Notes: generated by a model not told the origin, from the sequence alone. A stretch of DNA of 45,222 nt from Pseudomonadota bacterium (GCA_030576275.1 JALIBN010000034.1:50629-95850); one strand, 5' to 3'; numbered from the stretch's first letter, positions 19,779 to 30,140 are shown. Program-made: numbers and translations.

Positions 19779-22598
19779 ATGAAAAGTATAAGTATACGCG
19801 GTGCGCGCACCCATAACTTAAAAAATATTGACGTAGACCTACCCCGTGATTCACTAATCGTAATTACAGGATTGTCTGGATCAGGCAAGTCATCGCTTGC
19901 TTTTGATACGCTTTATGCAGAAGGACAACGTCGTTATGTTGAATCCTTATCCGCTTATGCCAGACAATTTTTATCGATGATGGAAAAACCTGATGTGGAT
20001 CATATTGAGGGTTTATCGCCCGCGATTTCGATAGAACAAAAATCGACTTCACATAACCCGCGCTCTACCGTTGGCACTATTACCGAAATTTATGATTACT
20101 TACGTTTATTATTTGCGCGAGCGGGAGAACCACGTTGCCCGAGCCACGATAAACCTCTAGCCGCGCAAACCGTAAGTCAGATGGTTGATACTGTACTTGC
20201 AATGCCTGAAGGTCAGCGCATGATGTTGTTAGCACCCGTGGTGCAAGATCGCAAAGGCGAACATAAAGATGTGCTAGATAATTTACGGGCGCAAGGCTTT
20301 GTTCGGGCACGTGTAAATGGTGAATTGATCGAGCTTGATAGCCCGCCAGAACTTGAATTACGCAAAAAACACACTATTGAAGCTGTAGTTGATCGCTTTA
20401 AAGTCCGTGAGGATCTGCAACAACGTTTGGCTGAATCATTTGAAACCGCATTGCTAATGAGTGATGGCGTTGCTCATGTGGTCGCGATGGATGATGCAAG
20501 CAACACCACCCTGTTTTCCTCACGATTTTCATGTCCTAGTTGCGGTTATTCCATTGCCGAACTTGAACCACGTATGTTTTCTTTTAATAATCCAGCTGGC
20601 GCTTGTGGTACTTGCGATGGCTTGGGTATTAAACAATTTGTAGATCCGGCTCGCGTTGTTGCCCATCCAGAATTAAGTTTAAATGCCGGTGCTGTACGAG
20701 GTTGGGATCGTCGTAATGCCTATTATCATCAACTATTAATTTCCTTAGCTGATCATTTCCAATTTGACTTAGAAACGCCTTTTGAGGCACTGTCTGATGA
20801 AGTTCGTAAGGCTGTGCTATATGGTAGCGGGCGCACCAAAATTGATTTTAGTTATATCAGTGACCGAGGTAAAAGTGTGGTGCGCAGTCATGCTTTTGAA
20901 GGTGTGATCCCTAATATGCAACGGCGGTATCTTGAAACTGAGTCGAATAGTGTCCGTGAGGATTTGGCTAAATATCATACTGTGCGAGCTTGTCCTGACT
21001 GTGATGGTGCTCGTTTAAATCAAGCCTCTCGTCATGTATTTCTGGGCGAAACCTCATTGCCTACTGTCAGTGATATGCCGATTGGTGAAGCAACACGGTT
21101 TTTTGAAAATTTAAGCTTGCCGGGTAATCGCGGCGAAATTGCTAGCAAAATTGTCATTGAAATTTCCCAGCGTTTGAGCTTCTTGGTTAATGTGGGCTTG
21201 GATTATTTATCCTTATCTCGCAGTGCCGATACTTTATCGGGTGGCGAAGCTCAGAGAATCAGACTAGCTAGCCAGATCGGTGCTGGATTAGTGGGCGTAA
21301 TGTACATTCTTGATGAGCCATCGATTGGCTTACATCAACGTGATAATGAACGTTTATTAGGTACCTTAACGCGGCTAAGAGATTTGGGTAATACCGTGAT
21401 TGTAGTGGAGCATGATGAAGAAGCCATCCTTGCCGCTGATTACGTATTAGATATTGGACCGGGGGCGGGCGTGCATGGTGGTGAAATCGTTGCTCGAGGA
21501 ACACCAAAAGATATAATGGATAGTGAGCAGTCACTAACTGGCCAGTATCTATCGGGTAAACGAAAGATTGCCGTGCCGACAACACGCGTGCCTTATCATG
21601 CAGGGCGTGCTATTTCAGTACGTGGTGCTTGTGGCCATAACTTGAAAAATGTCGATGTTGATATTCCTATTGGATTGATGACTTGTGTGACTGGCGTCTC
21701 TGGCTCAGGTAAATCAACCTTAATTAATGACACCTTATTAAAAATGATTTCTAAAACACTCAATGGCGCTTCTGAAGAAGCTGCGCCACACAGTGATATT
21801 TTAGGCCTAGACCAACTTGATAAAGTGGTGGCAATTAATCAAAGCCCAATAGGAAGAACCCCCCGATCTAATCCTGCCACTTACACGGGTATTTTTACGC
21901 CCGTTCGGGAATTATTTGCCGGTACGCCTGAAGCACGATCACGTGGTTATACGCCTGGGAGATTTAGTTTTAATGTTAAAGGCGGCCGTTGCGAAGCCTG
22001 CCAAGGTGACGGTTTAATCAAGGTTGAAATGCACTTTCTACCCGATATCTATGTGCCTTGTGATATCTGCCAAGGTAAGCGTTACAACCGTGAAACCTTA
22101 GATATTCGTTATAAAGGTAAAACGATTACCGACGTGTTGGATATGACGATCGAAGAAGCGATGGTATTTTTTACTAACATTCCAGTGGTTGCGAAAAAAC
22201 TTGAAACCTTGATTGATGTCGGACTGACTTATATTAAGTTAGGTCAAAATGCGACGACCTTATCGGGCGGTGAAGCACAGCGTATAAAACTGGCAAAAGA
22301 ATTATCTAAGCGTGATACCGGTAAAACGTTGTATGTACTTGATGAGCCAACCACGGGTTTACATTTCTTTGATATCGAACAATTGATGAAGGTATTACAA
22401 AGATTGCGTGAACGAGGCAATACCATTGTGGTTATTGAACATAATTTAGACGTGATAAAGACGGCGGATTGGATTATCGATATGGGACCAGAAGGCGGTT
22501 CTGGTGGTGGTATGGTGGTGGCGTTTGGTACACCTGAAGATGTAGCTAAAAATACTGCTTCCCATACTGGGCATTATTTGGCGCCGTTGTTGAATTAG
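19779..22598 (+). CDS. uvrA: Excinuclease ABC subunit A
   Basis: Damage-recognition ATPase of nucleotide excision repair. The start is taken at ATG 19779, preceded by GGAAGA, because the family begins M[13 protein letters not shown]; an upstream frame extension to 19713 has no support. The 939-residue product is full length. It has two ABC ATPase units with Walker [10 protein letters not shown] (about 31) and G-V-S-G-S-G-K-S-T (about 640), two L-S-G-G-E-A-Q-R-I signatures, and two zinc modules (C-P-S-C...C-G-T-C and C-E-A-C...C-D-I-C). No LexA-type box was seen before it. A GGDEF-EAL gene begins 1 base after its stop. Confidence 0.98.
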   Translation: MKSISIRGARTHNLKNIDVDLPRDSLIVITGLSGSGKSSLAFDTLYAEGQRRYVESLSAYARQFLSMMEKPDVDHIEGLSPAISIEQKSTSHNPRSTVGTITEIYDYLRLLFARAGEPRCPSHDKPLAAQTVSQMVDTVLAMPEGQRMMLLAPVVQDRKGEHKDVLDNLRAQGFVRARVNGELIELDSPPELELRKKHTIEAVVDRFKVREDLQQRLAESFETALLMSDGVAHVVAMDDASNTTLFSSRFSCPSCGYSIAELEPRMFSFNNPAGACGTCDGLGIKQFVDPARVVAHPELSLNAGAVRGWDRRNAYYHQLLISLADHFQFDLETPFEALSDEVRKAVLYGSGRTKIDFSYISDRGKSVVRSHAFEGVIPNMQRRYLETESNSVREDLAKYHTVRACPDCDGARLNQASRHVFLGETSLPTVSDMPIGEATRFFENLSLPGNRGEIASKIVIEISQRLSFLVNVGLDYLSLSRSADTLSGGEAQRIRLASQIGAGLVGVMYILDEPSIGLHQRDNERLLGTLTRLRDLGNTVIVVEHDEEAILAADYVLDIGPGAGVHGGEIVARGTPKDIMDSEQSLTGQYLSGKRKIAVPTTRVPYHAGRAISVRGACGHNLKNVDVDIPIGLMTCVTGVSGSGKSTLINDTLLKMISKTLNGASEEAAPHSDILGLDQLDKVVAINQSPIGRTPRSNPATYTGIFTPVRELFAGTPEARSRGYTPGRFSFNVKGGRCEACQGDGLIKVEMHFLPDIYVPCDICQGKRYNRETLDIRYKGKTITDVLDMTIEEAMVFFTNIPVVAKKLETLIDVGLTYIKLGQNATTLSGGEAQRIKLAKELSKRDTGKTLYVLDEPTTGLHFFDIEQLMKVLQRLRERGNTIVVIEHNLDVIKTADWIIDMGPEGGSGGGMVVAFGTPEDVAKNTASHTGHYLAPLLN

Positions 22599-22599
22599 T

Positions 22600-25500
22600 A
22601 TGAGCCGCTATCATAAACATGGAATGTTATTTGCCGTGATTATTTATGTTCTTGGGGTGGCGACTTATGCTTATTTTGATTTCAAATTTGAAAAACAACG
22701 CATATATGAATCATTGGATAAACGGTTGGAGAATGCGGCAATTCTTACCCCGATTTTATTGCCAAAAAACTTTCATTATGAAGGCTTGGCTAGCAACAAT
22801 TTCACACCTGAGCAAAATTCAAATAACACCTTAAAATTATCTAGACTGACAGACAATAATATCGACATTAAATATATTTACACGCTTATCTTGCGAGATG
22901 ACAAGATACTTTTTACATCATCTAGCGCAACTAAAAATGAACGAGATACAGGCCAAAGTCTTACTTTCTTTTTGGACGAGTATAAGGATGTCGATCCTCG
23001 GGTTTATGAAGTATTTAGCCGTAATCAAAAAGCTTTTCTAGAGTACACCGATCAATGGGGTTCGTTTCGTAGTATTTTTATTCCTCAATATGCAGAAGAT
23101 GGAAGCCTGTTTGTTACTGCCGCTGATATATCAACTAGTGAAATCAGAAACGCATTGAATCGACGTTTTACATTCACGTTGGTCGTGGCTATTTTATTTG
23201 TACTTTTTGCCTTCCCCTTTTATTTCTTATCAACACAAACAATAAAGCGATTTTCCAAAGGTCTAGAACGTCAAGTGCAACTCCAAACAACACAATTAAG
23301 CTTAAATGAAGAACGACTTAACTACGCGCTCAAGGTCGCTCATCAAGGATGGTTTGATTTAAATCCGCAAACTGGAAAGGTACTGATCGGGGACGAATAT
23401 GCTCGCTTATTAGGCTATGAGCCCGGAGAGCTTGATCTCGATGTAAAGACTTGGAGTGAGAACATTCATCCTGATGACAAGCTTGCTGTCGAACGGGCTT
23501 ATCATGAAATGTTAGCAACAAATGAATCGATTGTAACCGAGTACCGTAGAAAGAGTAAGGACGGGCGATGGCTTTGGTTGCATTCAATTGGCGAAGTGGT
23601 TGAACGCGATAATGATGACAATCCGATACGGGTGATTGGCATTCATGCCGATATTACTGAACGCAAACAGAATGATCAGGTACTACGGTTATTAGCAGAA
23701 AGTGGTGATGTTGGTAACGAAACAATTTTTCAACTCATGGTCAAGCAACTGGCATACTCACAAAATAGCCGTTATGCCTTTATTGCTTGTCTTAGCCAGA
23801 CTATTGAAAATCAAATAGATACTGTTGCTGTCTGGGCGGGTGACGATTACCGTGACAATTTTTCTTATTCACTCGAAGGCACTCCCTGTCAAAATGTAAC
23901 CGAAACGGGACTGTGTTTCTATCCTGATAACATTCAAGGCTTGTTTCCTGATGATGCTATGTTGGTGGAAATGGATGCCGTAAGTTACCAAGGGATTGTA
24001 TTGAAAAATAGTCACAATCAAGTCATTGGTTTGCTAGCCATTGTTGATGATAGACCGATGACGGTCGGCACCCATACCAGTAGCTTACTAAACAGCCTTG
24101 CAGTGAGGGCATCAATTGAATTAGAACGAATAGAATCAGGTAAGCAGTTAGCGCTAGCTGCACGTGTTTTTAACGATAGCCATGAAGCTATTATGCTGAC
24201 GGATATTAATGGCGATATTATTAATGTGAACCCTGCGTTTACTGAAATAACGGGTTATGAACGCGGTGATATTCTAGGTGAAAATCCCAGTATATTTGCT
24301 TCAGGTAAAAACGGGCCTGAATTTTATATCGATATGTGGGAAAAAATCCATGCTACCGGCTTTTGGCATGGTGAGGTGTCGAATCGTAAGAAAAATGGCC
24401 AGCCTTATATTGAGTTACTGACAATTTCGGCATTAAAAGATGAACATGACAATATCTTGAACTATTTAGGTATGTTCTCTGATATAACTGAAAGTAAAGA
24501 ACAGCAAGAAGAGCTTCATTTAATGGCCCATTATGATGTACTTACGCAATTACCAAATCGCACCTTATTTGCCGATAGGTTTTCGCAGGCTGTTTCGGAT
24601 AGTAAACGTAATGAGACATTACTGGCTATTTGTTTCCTTGATTTAGATGATTTTAAACCAGTGAATGACCATCACGGGCATGAGGTCGGCGACTTATTAC
24701 TGATAGAGGTTGCCAAACGGATCAAGGCAGAACTAAGAGAAGAAGATACGGTCTCTCGACAAGGTGGAGATGAGTTTGCACTATTACTAAAAGACATAAT
24801 GTCTGTTGAAGAATGTGATCCATTATTAACCAGATTACACCATTCTCTTGCTCAACCTTATCAAATTAATGGCTATCTGCTTACGATTGGTGCCTCGAGT
24901 GGTGTGACGGTCTATCCCTCAGATAACAGTGATATTGATACCTTGTTACGGCATGCCGATCAAGCGATGTATCAGGCTAAACTGGCAGGCAAAAATCGTT
25001 ATAAAATATTTAATGCTGAACATGATTTAAAAACGGTTCAGCACCAAAGCAAGTTGCACGAAATACAGCAAGCCTTGCTCAATGACGAGATGTGTTTATA
25101 TTACCAGCCAAAAGTAAATATGAAAACGGGCAAGGTATTTGGTGTGGAAGCCCTTATTCGTTGGCGGCATCCTGAAAAAGGGCTTATTCCACCTTTAGAC
25201 TTTTTGCCACTGATTTCTGGCACTGATTTAGAAATACAGGTCGGTGAATGGGTTATCATTCAGGCATTAAAACAGATGTCGATATGGCGGGAACAAGCCA
25301 TTGCTCTTGAAGTTAGCGTCAACGTGTCGTCTTATCATTTGCAAGATAAGTGCTTTATCGAACACCTTAAGAGTGCTTTAGCCCTCGTTCCTGAAATAAA
25401 TGCTAAGCATTTTCAACTTGAGATTTTAGAAAGTAGTGCCTTAGGTGATATTCATACTATAAGTCGAATTATTAAATACTGTCGGGATCTTTTAGGCATC

Positions 25501-26199
25501 AAGATCGCGTTAGATGATTTCGGTACCGGTTACTCGTCATTAACCCATCTCAGAAGCTTGGCGATAACAACCGTCAAAATAGATCAAAGTTTTGTACGGG
25601 ATATGCTCGATGATCCGAGCGATTACTCCATTATTAATAGTGTCATTGGCTTGGCTGATTCATTTAGTCGAGAAGTGATTGCGGAGGGGGTTGAAACTAC
25701 GGAGCACGGGTTAATGTTGTTGCTTATGGGCTGCCATCAAGCACAAGGTTATGGTATCGCAAGGCCAATGACTGCGGATGAGATGTCTCATTGGCTACTC
25801 CACTATAAACCCAACCAGCAGTGGCTAGCAACGGCTAAACAATCCTTAACGACAAAACAAATTCAGCTTAGATTATTAAGATTAACAACAAAGCAGTGGC
25901 AAGCTTATTTTGAAAAAAAAATCTTATCAATGCCTACACAAATAGAATGTTGGCCGATTATGACTAAAAACAAATGTCAGTGTGGAACGTGGCTTAAACG
26001 CGCGCGCCAAGATGCCATTTTTAGCGATAGATGGCTGACGGAATTTGAAAAGGTACATCTTGATATGCACCTAATAGCCAACGACTTATTGTTAAAATAT
26101 GAAAATGATTTGCAAGAAGAGGCTCGTATAGGGCTTACACAACTTCGAACAAGCTTTGAAAGTATGGAGCAGTTAATAAGTTCGGAGATTATTGGCTAA
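22600..26199 (+). CDS. Membrane GGDEF-EAL protein with PAS-GAF-PAS inputs and CZB-like C-terminal tail
   Basis: A 1199-residue protein starting 1 base after uvrA. Layout: helix (about 6-26), periplasmic region with few recognisable features (30-185), helix (about 188-208), PAS with W-L-W-L-H-S-I-G-E (about 235-355), GAF-like (370-510), PAS (520-640), GGDEF (650-805; R-Q-G-G-D-E-F), EAL (820-1075; V-E-A-L-I-R-W and D-D-F-G-T-G-Y-S-S-L), and a 120-residue tail. Both catalytic motifs look intact. The tail has Cys1126 in C-x-C-G-T-W-L and His1153/His1157 in V-H-L-D-M-H, like the chemoreceptor zinc-binding (CZB) domain, though its first His is not obvious. The stop overlaps the CYTH gene start (TAATG). 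Confidence 0.9.
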   Translation: MSRYHKHGMLFAVIIYVLGVATYAYFDFKFEKQRIYESLDKRLENAAILTPILLPKNFHYEGLASNNFTPEQNSNNTLKLSRLTDNNIDIKYIYTLILRDDKILFTSSSATKNERDTGQSLTFFLDEYKDVDPRVYEVFSRNQKAFLEYTDQWGSFRSIFIPQYAEDGSLFVTAADISTSEIRNALNRRFTFTLVVAILFVLFAFPFYFLSTQTIKRFSKGLERQVQLQTTQLSLNEERLNYALKVAHQGWFDLNPQTGKVLIGDEYARLLGYEPGELDLDVKTWSENIHPDDKLAVERAYHEMLATNESIVTEYRRKSKDGRWLWLHSIGEVVERDNDDNPIRVIGIHADITERKQNDQVLRLLAESGDVGNETIFQLMVKQLAYSQNSRYAFIACLSQTIENQIDTVAVWAGDDYRDNFSYSLEGTPCQNVTETGLCFYPDNIQGLFPDDAMLVEMDAVSYQGIVLKNSHNQVIGLLAIVDDRPMTVGTHTSSLLNSLAVRASIELERIESGKQLALAARVFNDSHEAIMLTDINGDIINVNPAFTEITGYERGDILGENPSIFASGKNGPEFYIDMWEKIHATGFWHGEVSNRKKNGQPYIELLTISALKDEHDNILNYLGMFSDITESKEQQEELHLMAHYDVLTQLPNRTLFADRFSQAVSDSKRNETLLAICFLDLDDFKPVNDHHGHEVGDLLLIEVAKRIKAELREEDTVSRQGGDEFALLLKDIMSVEECDPLLTRLHHSLAQPYQINGYLLTIGASSGVTVYPSDNSDIDTLLRHADQAMYQAKLAGKNRYKIFNAEHDLKTVQHQSKLHEIQQALLNDEMCLYYQPKVNMKTGKVFGVEALIRWRHPEKGLIPPLDFLPLISGTDLEIQVGEWVIIQALKQMSIWREQAIALEVSVNVSSYHLQDKCFIEHLKSALALVPEINAKHFQLEILESSALGDIHTISRIIKYCRDLLGIKIALDDFGTGYSSLTHLRSLAITTVKIDQSFVRDMLDDPSDYSIINSVIGLADSFSREVIAEGVETTEHGLMLLLMGCHQAQGYGIARPMTADEMSHWLLHYKPNQQWLATAKQSLTTKQIQLRLLRLTTKQWQAYFEKKILSMPTQIECWPIMTKNKCQCGTWLKRARQDAIFSDRWLTEFEKVHLDMHLIANDLLLKYENDLQEEARIGLTQLRTSFESMEQLISSEIIG

Positions 26200-26810
26200 T
26201 GCCCTTAGAACAAGAACTAAAACTAGTTGTTAATGGTGGCGCGGCGATTGAATTATCTTCATTGGTTTTGCCTAATCATACTATTGAGGGCAATATCAAG
26301 GCTATGAGGTTGGTCAGCACCTATTTTGATACCGCTGAATTGTATTTAGTTTCGCAAGGCTTAGGGTTGCGAATGAGGCAAAGTGACGGTGTGTCGATGC
26401 AAACGGTCAAAACATCAGGTCATGTTCAAGATGGCTTACATCAACGTGAAGAATGGGAGCATCAACTAGATGGCGCTGAATGGGATTTGGCAAAATTAAA
26501 ACAAACACCACTGGCCGCGATAATTGAAAACACGGCTATTTGGTCGAAGATTGGCCCTGTATTCACCACTGATTTTGAGCGTAAAACGTTACAACTTTGC
26601 ACAGAAGATGGCACGAGAATCGAGTTGGCTTATGATCGGGGAAGGGTTATTGCTGGTGAATTAAGCCAAGTTATCCATGAAATTGAGTTGGAATTAAAAG
26701 CGGGCAATGTAGAGCATTTAAATGTGTTGGCCAATGAACTACAACAGCAATTGTCACTCAGTCCCAATGATACAAGTAAAGCCAAAATGGGTTATCAATT
26801 AATCAGCTAA
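26199..26810 (+). CDS. CYTH-domain (triphosphate tunnel) phosphohydrolase
   Basis: A 203-residue single CYTH domain. The N-terminal E-x-E-x-K signature is present as E-Q-E-L-K (residues 4-8), followed by R-L-V-S-T-Y-F-D-T, G-L-G-L-R-M-R and a C-terminal E-I-E-L-E-L-K. This fold binds triphosphates within a beta-tunnel; members are inorganic triphosphatases (YgiF type), thiamine triphosphatases or class IV adenylate cyclases. Unlike YgiF it lacks the C-terminal CHAD domain. Overlap of its ATG with the stop of the GGDEF-EAL gene suggests translational coupling. Substrate cannot be told from sequence; inorganic triphosphatase is the safest guess. Confidence 0.85.
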   Translation: MPLEQELKLVVNGGAAIELSSLVLPNHTIEGNIKAMRLVSTYFDTAELYLVSQGLGLRMRQSDGVSMQTVKTSGHVQDGLHQREEWEHQLDGAEWDLAKLKQTPLAAIIENTAIWSKIGPVFTTDFERKTLQLCTEDGTRIELAYDRGRVIAGELSQVIHEIELELKAGNVEHLNVLANELQQQLSLSPNDTSKAKMGYQLIS

Positions 26811-26886
26811 CAGAAACTAGCATACTGTGAGCGGTATAACATTAAACCAGATGCTTACAACAACGTGTCGATCAAGGCGAGCAATG

Positions 26887-27876
26887 TTATCGAGTAGATA
26901 AGCCACGATTAGTTTCAAATTTCCAGGTGCGAATAATAGTCAGCATATCACTACTTTTAAGTACGTTTTCTGGAATGGCTGCGTAAGGTGCACCGAGCCG
27001 TACAATTTTGACTGCGGCATCATCGAGAACTTTGTAGCCAGACGACCGAGAAATCACAATTCCATTTGGCGGTACACTGCCATCTGGATTGATATCGACA
27101 GAGAGCATTAAACTGCCATTTAGTCCTTCGCGTTTAGCCTCTTGTGGATAATTCATATTGCCAATGCGTTCGACTTTCATTTCCCATGATTTCATATACG
27201 CGGCGGCTGCATATTCTTTGGTAGAGGCAGAAATACGACGTTTTTTAGGTCGTTTACTCAGTGATTGTGCCGCATTATCCAGTTGTTGTTGCAAACTGTC
27301 GATTTCATTTCTGGCCTGAAACATTATGTCACTGGCCGATAATGTTGGCATGGCGGCTAAGGGCTCGACAATGTCAGCAAGATCAACTTGCTCAACTTTA
27401 CGTTTAGCAACTTTTTGAGTGACCACTTTAGCCTGTTGGGCTGGCGGCTTTGGTTTTTCTGGAACAGGTTTTGGGGGCTCAGGTTTTATTTCATGAACTT
27501 CAGCGATCACGGGTGTAGGTTCTACAATCGTTAATGGCTCAGGTTCTGGGATAGGCTCATCGGCGAGAGGTGCGGCTTCTGTCGAGGTCGATGATGCTGT
27601 TTCTTCTGTAACGGGAATGGGTGCATCAGGACTCGGTTCTGGTGACTTTTCATCCGTTAGACCACCACCTTCATTATTCACTTGTGCTAAATAATCCGCC
27701 TGCTCGGGCGCTAATTGGGTTTGTTGTTTTACCAGTGTAATATCAAGACTAATTAACGGGGTATTTTTGGGTGGTGAAGTGGCATCAAAGCTCACGCCTA
27801 ATATAATCGCCAAATGAATGATGACTGAAAATACTAAAGTGAAAATAAGCCGGTCAACAGCGGTGATTGTACCCAT
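26887..27876 (-). CDS. TonB-family energy transducer
   Basis: A 329-residue TonB-like protein: one N-terminal membrane anchor (about 12-32), a long Pro/Glu/Lys-rich periplasmic spacer (about 70-170), a helical stretch and a TonB C-terminal domain (about 235-325, with Y-P-Q-E-A-K-R-E-G and G-S-L-M-L-S-V-D-I-N-P-D-G-S). No exbB or exbD is adjacent. It lies 1 base after apbE in the run gshB-apbE-tonB. In Pseudomonas the tonB gene beside gshB (tonB3) is needed for twitching motility, so a role in type IV pilus function is plausible here, though the pil operon is 22 kb away. Confidence 0.88.
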   Translation of the reverse strand: MGTITAVDRLIFTLVFSVIIHLAIILGVSFDATSPPKNTPLISLDITLVKQQTQLAPEQADYLAQVNNEGGGLTDEKSPEPSPDAPIPVTEETASSTSTEAAPLADEPIPEPEPLTIVEPTPVIAEVHEIKPEPPKPVPEKPKPPAQQAKVVTQKVAKRKVEQVDLADIVEPLAAMPTLSASDIMFQARNEIDSLQQQLDNAAQSLSKRPKKRRISASTKEYAAAAYMKSWEMKVERIGNMNYPQEAKREGLNGSLMLSVDINPDGSVPPNGIVISRSSGYKVLDDAAVKIVRLGAPYAAIPENVLKSSDMLTIIRTWKFETNRGLSTR

Positions 27877-27877
27877 A

Positions 27878-28927
27878 TTATGGTGTCAGTTTTTCAATTT
27901 CACGAATAATCGGTGGATTAGCATTATTGATCAGTCGAACACGTTCTGCCATCTTAGGACTTAGTTCTATCTGACCATCTGGTCGTGCCAGCATAACACG
28001 CTCAATACCCATCGCTGCCGCGATCTCTGGCCAGTCTTTTCCGGCAACTAATAATGCGGTTGCTGCTGCATCAGCTTCGGAGGCGTTAGTGTGTAACACC
28101 GTTACTGATGTGGCATCACGTGCCGGTAACCCCGTTCTAGGATCAATTATATGCGGGTAACGAGTGCCTTCGAATTCAAAGAAACGTTCGTAATCGCCAG
28201 AAGTGAATACACTTTCATCACCTTTCAGTGCGATAGAGGCCATCATGCCATCTTTGCGTGGGTGACGAATGCCAATTATCCAAGGTCGTTTACCGTGTGA
28301 ACCAATGGCGCGAAGATCACCACCAATATTGACAATGGCATTAGTAACCCCTAAATTTTGTAAAGTGGTAATGGCCGCATCAACCGCATATCCTTTGGCA
28401 AAACCTCCAAAACCGAGCTTAACTTTAGGGGTATCGCTAGTCAGCTCACCATTGTTAAGATGAATATCGGCCATAGTAGGAATATCACTCAACCACTCGT
28501 TGATGGCGGCATCACTTGGCGGCGGATGCGAGACAAACCAGTCATCTTGGTGAAAACCCCATAATTCAAATAGTTTGCCTGCGGCTGGATTGAATAAGTT
28601 GTTGCTTGCTATAGAGAGTGTTTTGGCTTGATTAATTAATGTTGCAACATCGGAGGTGACAGCGATACTTTTACCTTCGCTGATAGATTTATTGATAGTG
28701 GTTAAAACGCTGGGATGCCAAGCGTGCCATGTATTGTTAACGCTAGAAAAAGATTCTTCCAAAAGTGTCACTGTCTTATCTGCTGTGGCTTCATCGACAC
28801 CATACAAACTGACATCAATTTCGGTGCCGAAAGCATCAAATTTAGCTTGTAGTGCTTTGTCATCATCACTACTACAGGCGCTTAATGTTAATAGGCAAGC
28901 CAATAGGAAAAAACGCAATAAGGTCAT
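27878..28927 (-). CDS. apbE: FAD:protein FMN transferase, lipoprotein
   Basis: A 349-residue ApbE. It has a lipoprotein signal with lipobox L-S-A-C (Cys18), Ser at +2 suggesting outer-membrane sorting, and an ApbE body with G-G-F-A-K-G-Y-A-V-D, N-I-G-G-D-L-R-A-I-G and H-I-I-D-P-R-T-G. ApbE attaches FMN to Thr/Ser of exported or membrane proteins such as NqrB/C and RnfD/G in the periplasm. No client gene is seen in the window. Its ATG overlaps the gshB stop by 4 bases and its stop lies 1 base before the tonB start, so the three are surely co-transcribed. Confidence 0.94.
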   Translation of the reverse strand: MTLLRFFLLACLLTLSACSSDDDKALQAKFDAFGTEIDVSLYGVDEATADKTVTLLEESFSSVNNTWHAWHPSVLTTINKSISEGKSIAVTSDVATLINQAKTLSIASNNLFNPAAGKLFELWGFHQDDWFVSHPPPSDAAINEWLSDIPTMADIHLNNGELTSDTPKVKLGFGGFAKGYAVDAAITTLQNLGVTNAIVNIGGDLRAIGSHGKRPWIIGIRHPRKDGMMASIALKGDESVFTSGDYERFFEFEGTRYPHIIDPRTGLPARDATSVTVLHTNASEADAAATALLVAGKDWPEIAAAMGIERVMLARPDGQIELSPKMAERVRLINNANPPIIREIEKLTP

Positions 28928-29871
28928 GATAACTGATGCTCGATGCAGTCCATCAAATCGGCTGCAATATTAAGGTTAAATTGAGTATCTAATTCGCGGA
29001 TACAAGTTGGGCTTGTGACATTGATCTCTGTGAGATAGTTGCCAATGACATCTAGCCCAACAAATAATAAGCCTTTTTCACGTAAGGTTGGGCCTACTTG
29101 TTGGCATATCCAGCGGTCACGGTCAGTTAAAGGTCGTCCCTCGGCGCGGCCACCGGCGGCGAGATTGCCGCGAGTTTCTCCTTCGGCAGGAATGCGTGCC
29201 AATGCATAAGGCACCGGTTCACCATTAATCATTAATATTCGTTTATCACCATCAACAATTTCAGGAATGAATTTTTGGGCCATCACTGATTTTTGACCGT
29301 GATCGGTCAGTGTTTCGATAATGACACTGAAATTAGGATCGTCCTGTTTTACTCTGAAGATAGATGCGCCACCCATGCCATCAAGGGGTTTGAGGATAAT
29401 ATCTTGATGCTGTTGATGGAATCCACGTATGAGATGTTTTTTCCGTGAAACCAAGGTTGGCGGACAACATTGTGGAAACCATGCAGTGTAAAGTTTTTCA
29501 TTGGCATCGCGGAGGCTTTGAGGATGATTAACTACTAATACACCTGCCGCCTCGGCTTGTTCTAATAAATAAGTACTGTAGATATACTCCATATCAAACG
29601 GCGGATCTTTACGCATTAATATAGCATCAAGATCGGCTAAAGGCAGGGTTTGACTCTTACCTAACTCAAACCATTTTTCAGCATTTTCGAATACACGCAG
29701 TGATTTCATCTCTGCGGAGACGATGCCTTGATGCAGAAATAAATCCTGCTGTTCCATGTAATACAACGTCCATCCCTTAGCTTGTGCCGCTAATAACATG
29801 GCAAAACTACTGTCTTTTTTGATGGTGATGGCTGAAATAGGATCCATCACGATGCCAATATGTCGAGTCAT
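28924..29871 (-). CDS. gshB: Glutathione synthetase
   Basis: A 315-residue ATP-grasp enzyme of the bacterial GshB family. It begins with G-I-V-M-D-P-I-S-A-I-T-I-K-K-D-S-S-F-A-M and has L-K-P-L-D-G-M-G-G (glycine-rich loop) and N-V-T-S-P-T-C-I-R-E-L near the end. It joins glycine to gamma-glutamylcysteine in the cytoplasm, completing the pathway begun by gshA at 4.7 kb. It heads the gshB-apbE-tonB operon. In Pseudomonas gshB is adjacent to pilG; that link is broken in this genome. Confidence 0.97.
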   Translation of the reverse strand: MTRHIGIVMDPISAITIKKDSSFAMLLAAQAKGWTLYYMEQQDLFLHQGIVSAEMKSLRVFENAEKWFELGKSQTLPLADLDAILMRKDPPFDMEYIYSTYLLEQAEAAGVLVVNHPQSLRDANEKLYTAWFPQCCPPTLVSRKKHLIRGFHQQHQDIILKPLDGMGGASIFRVKQDDPNFSVIIETLTDHGQKSVMAQKFIPEIVDGDKRILMINGEPVPYALARIPAEGETRGNLAAGGRAEGRPLTDRDRWICQQVGPTLREKGLLFVGLDVIGNYLTEINVTSPTCIRELDTQFNLNIAADLMDCIEHQLS

Positions 29872-30081
29872 GCTACGTTACTCATGCTGTGAATTGAAGG
29901 TGAATTTTACCTGAAATTTGTGTTGTGAGTTTACTTGCCATATTTTGGCCTAAATTAATTGCCAGATTGGTTAAGTTCAATCTTTAAATTAATCCCTTGT
30001 TATTGTAATGAGCGCCTTGATACTTAATTATTAGGGAATTTTTTTGTATAAATGCCGAGAATTATCAATATCAACTTGCTT

Positions 30082-30140
30082 GGCAAGGTGTAAGCCATTT
30101 GATGCTATACAAGCTACATAGCAGCTTAGCTTACCTTGCC
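30082..30140. repeat. Nested imperfect hairpin upstream of glyQ
   Basis: Outer arms: GGCAAGGT-G-TAAGC (30082-30095, one bulged G) with GCTTACCTTGCC (30129-30140). Inner arms: TGCTAT (30103-30108) with ATAGCA (30118-30123) around a 9-base loop. It lies 83 bases upstream of the likely -10 box of glyQ, so it is outside that transcript. It could belong to a small RNA, an upstream operator or the gshB 5' region. Confidence 0.5.
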
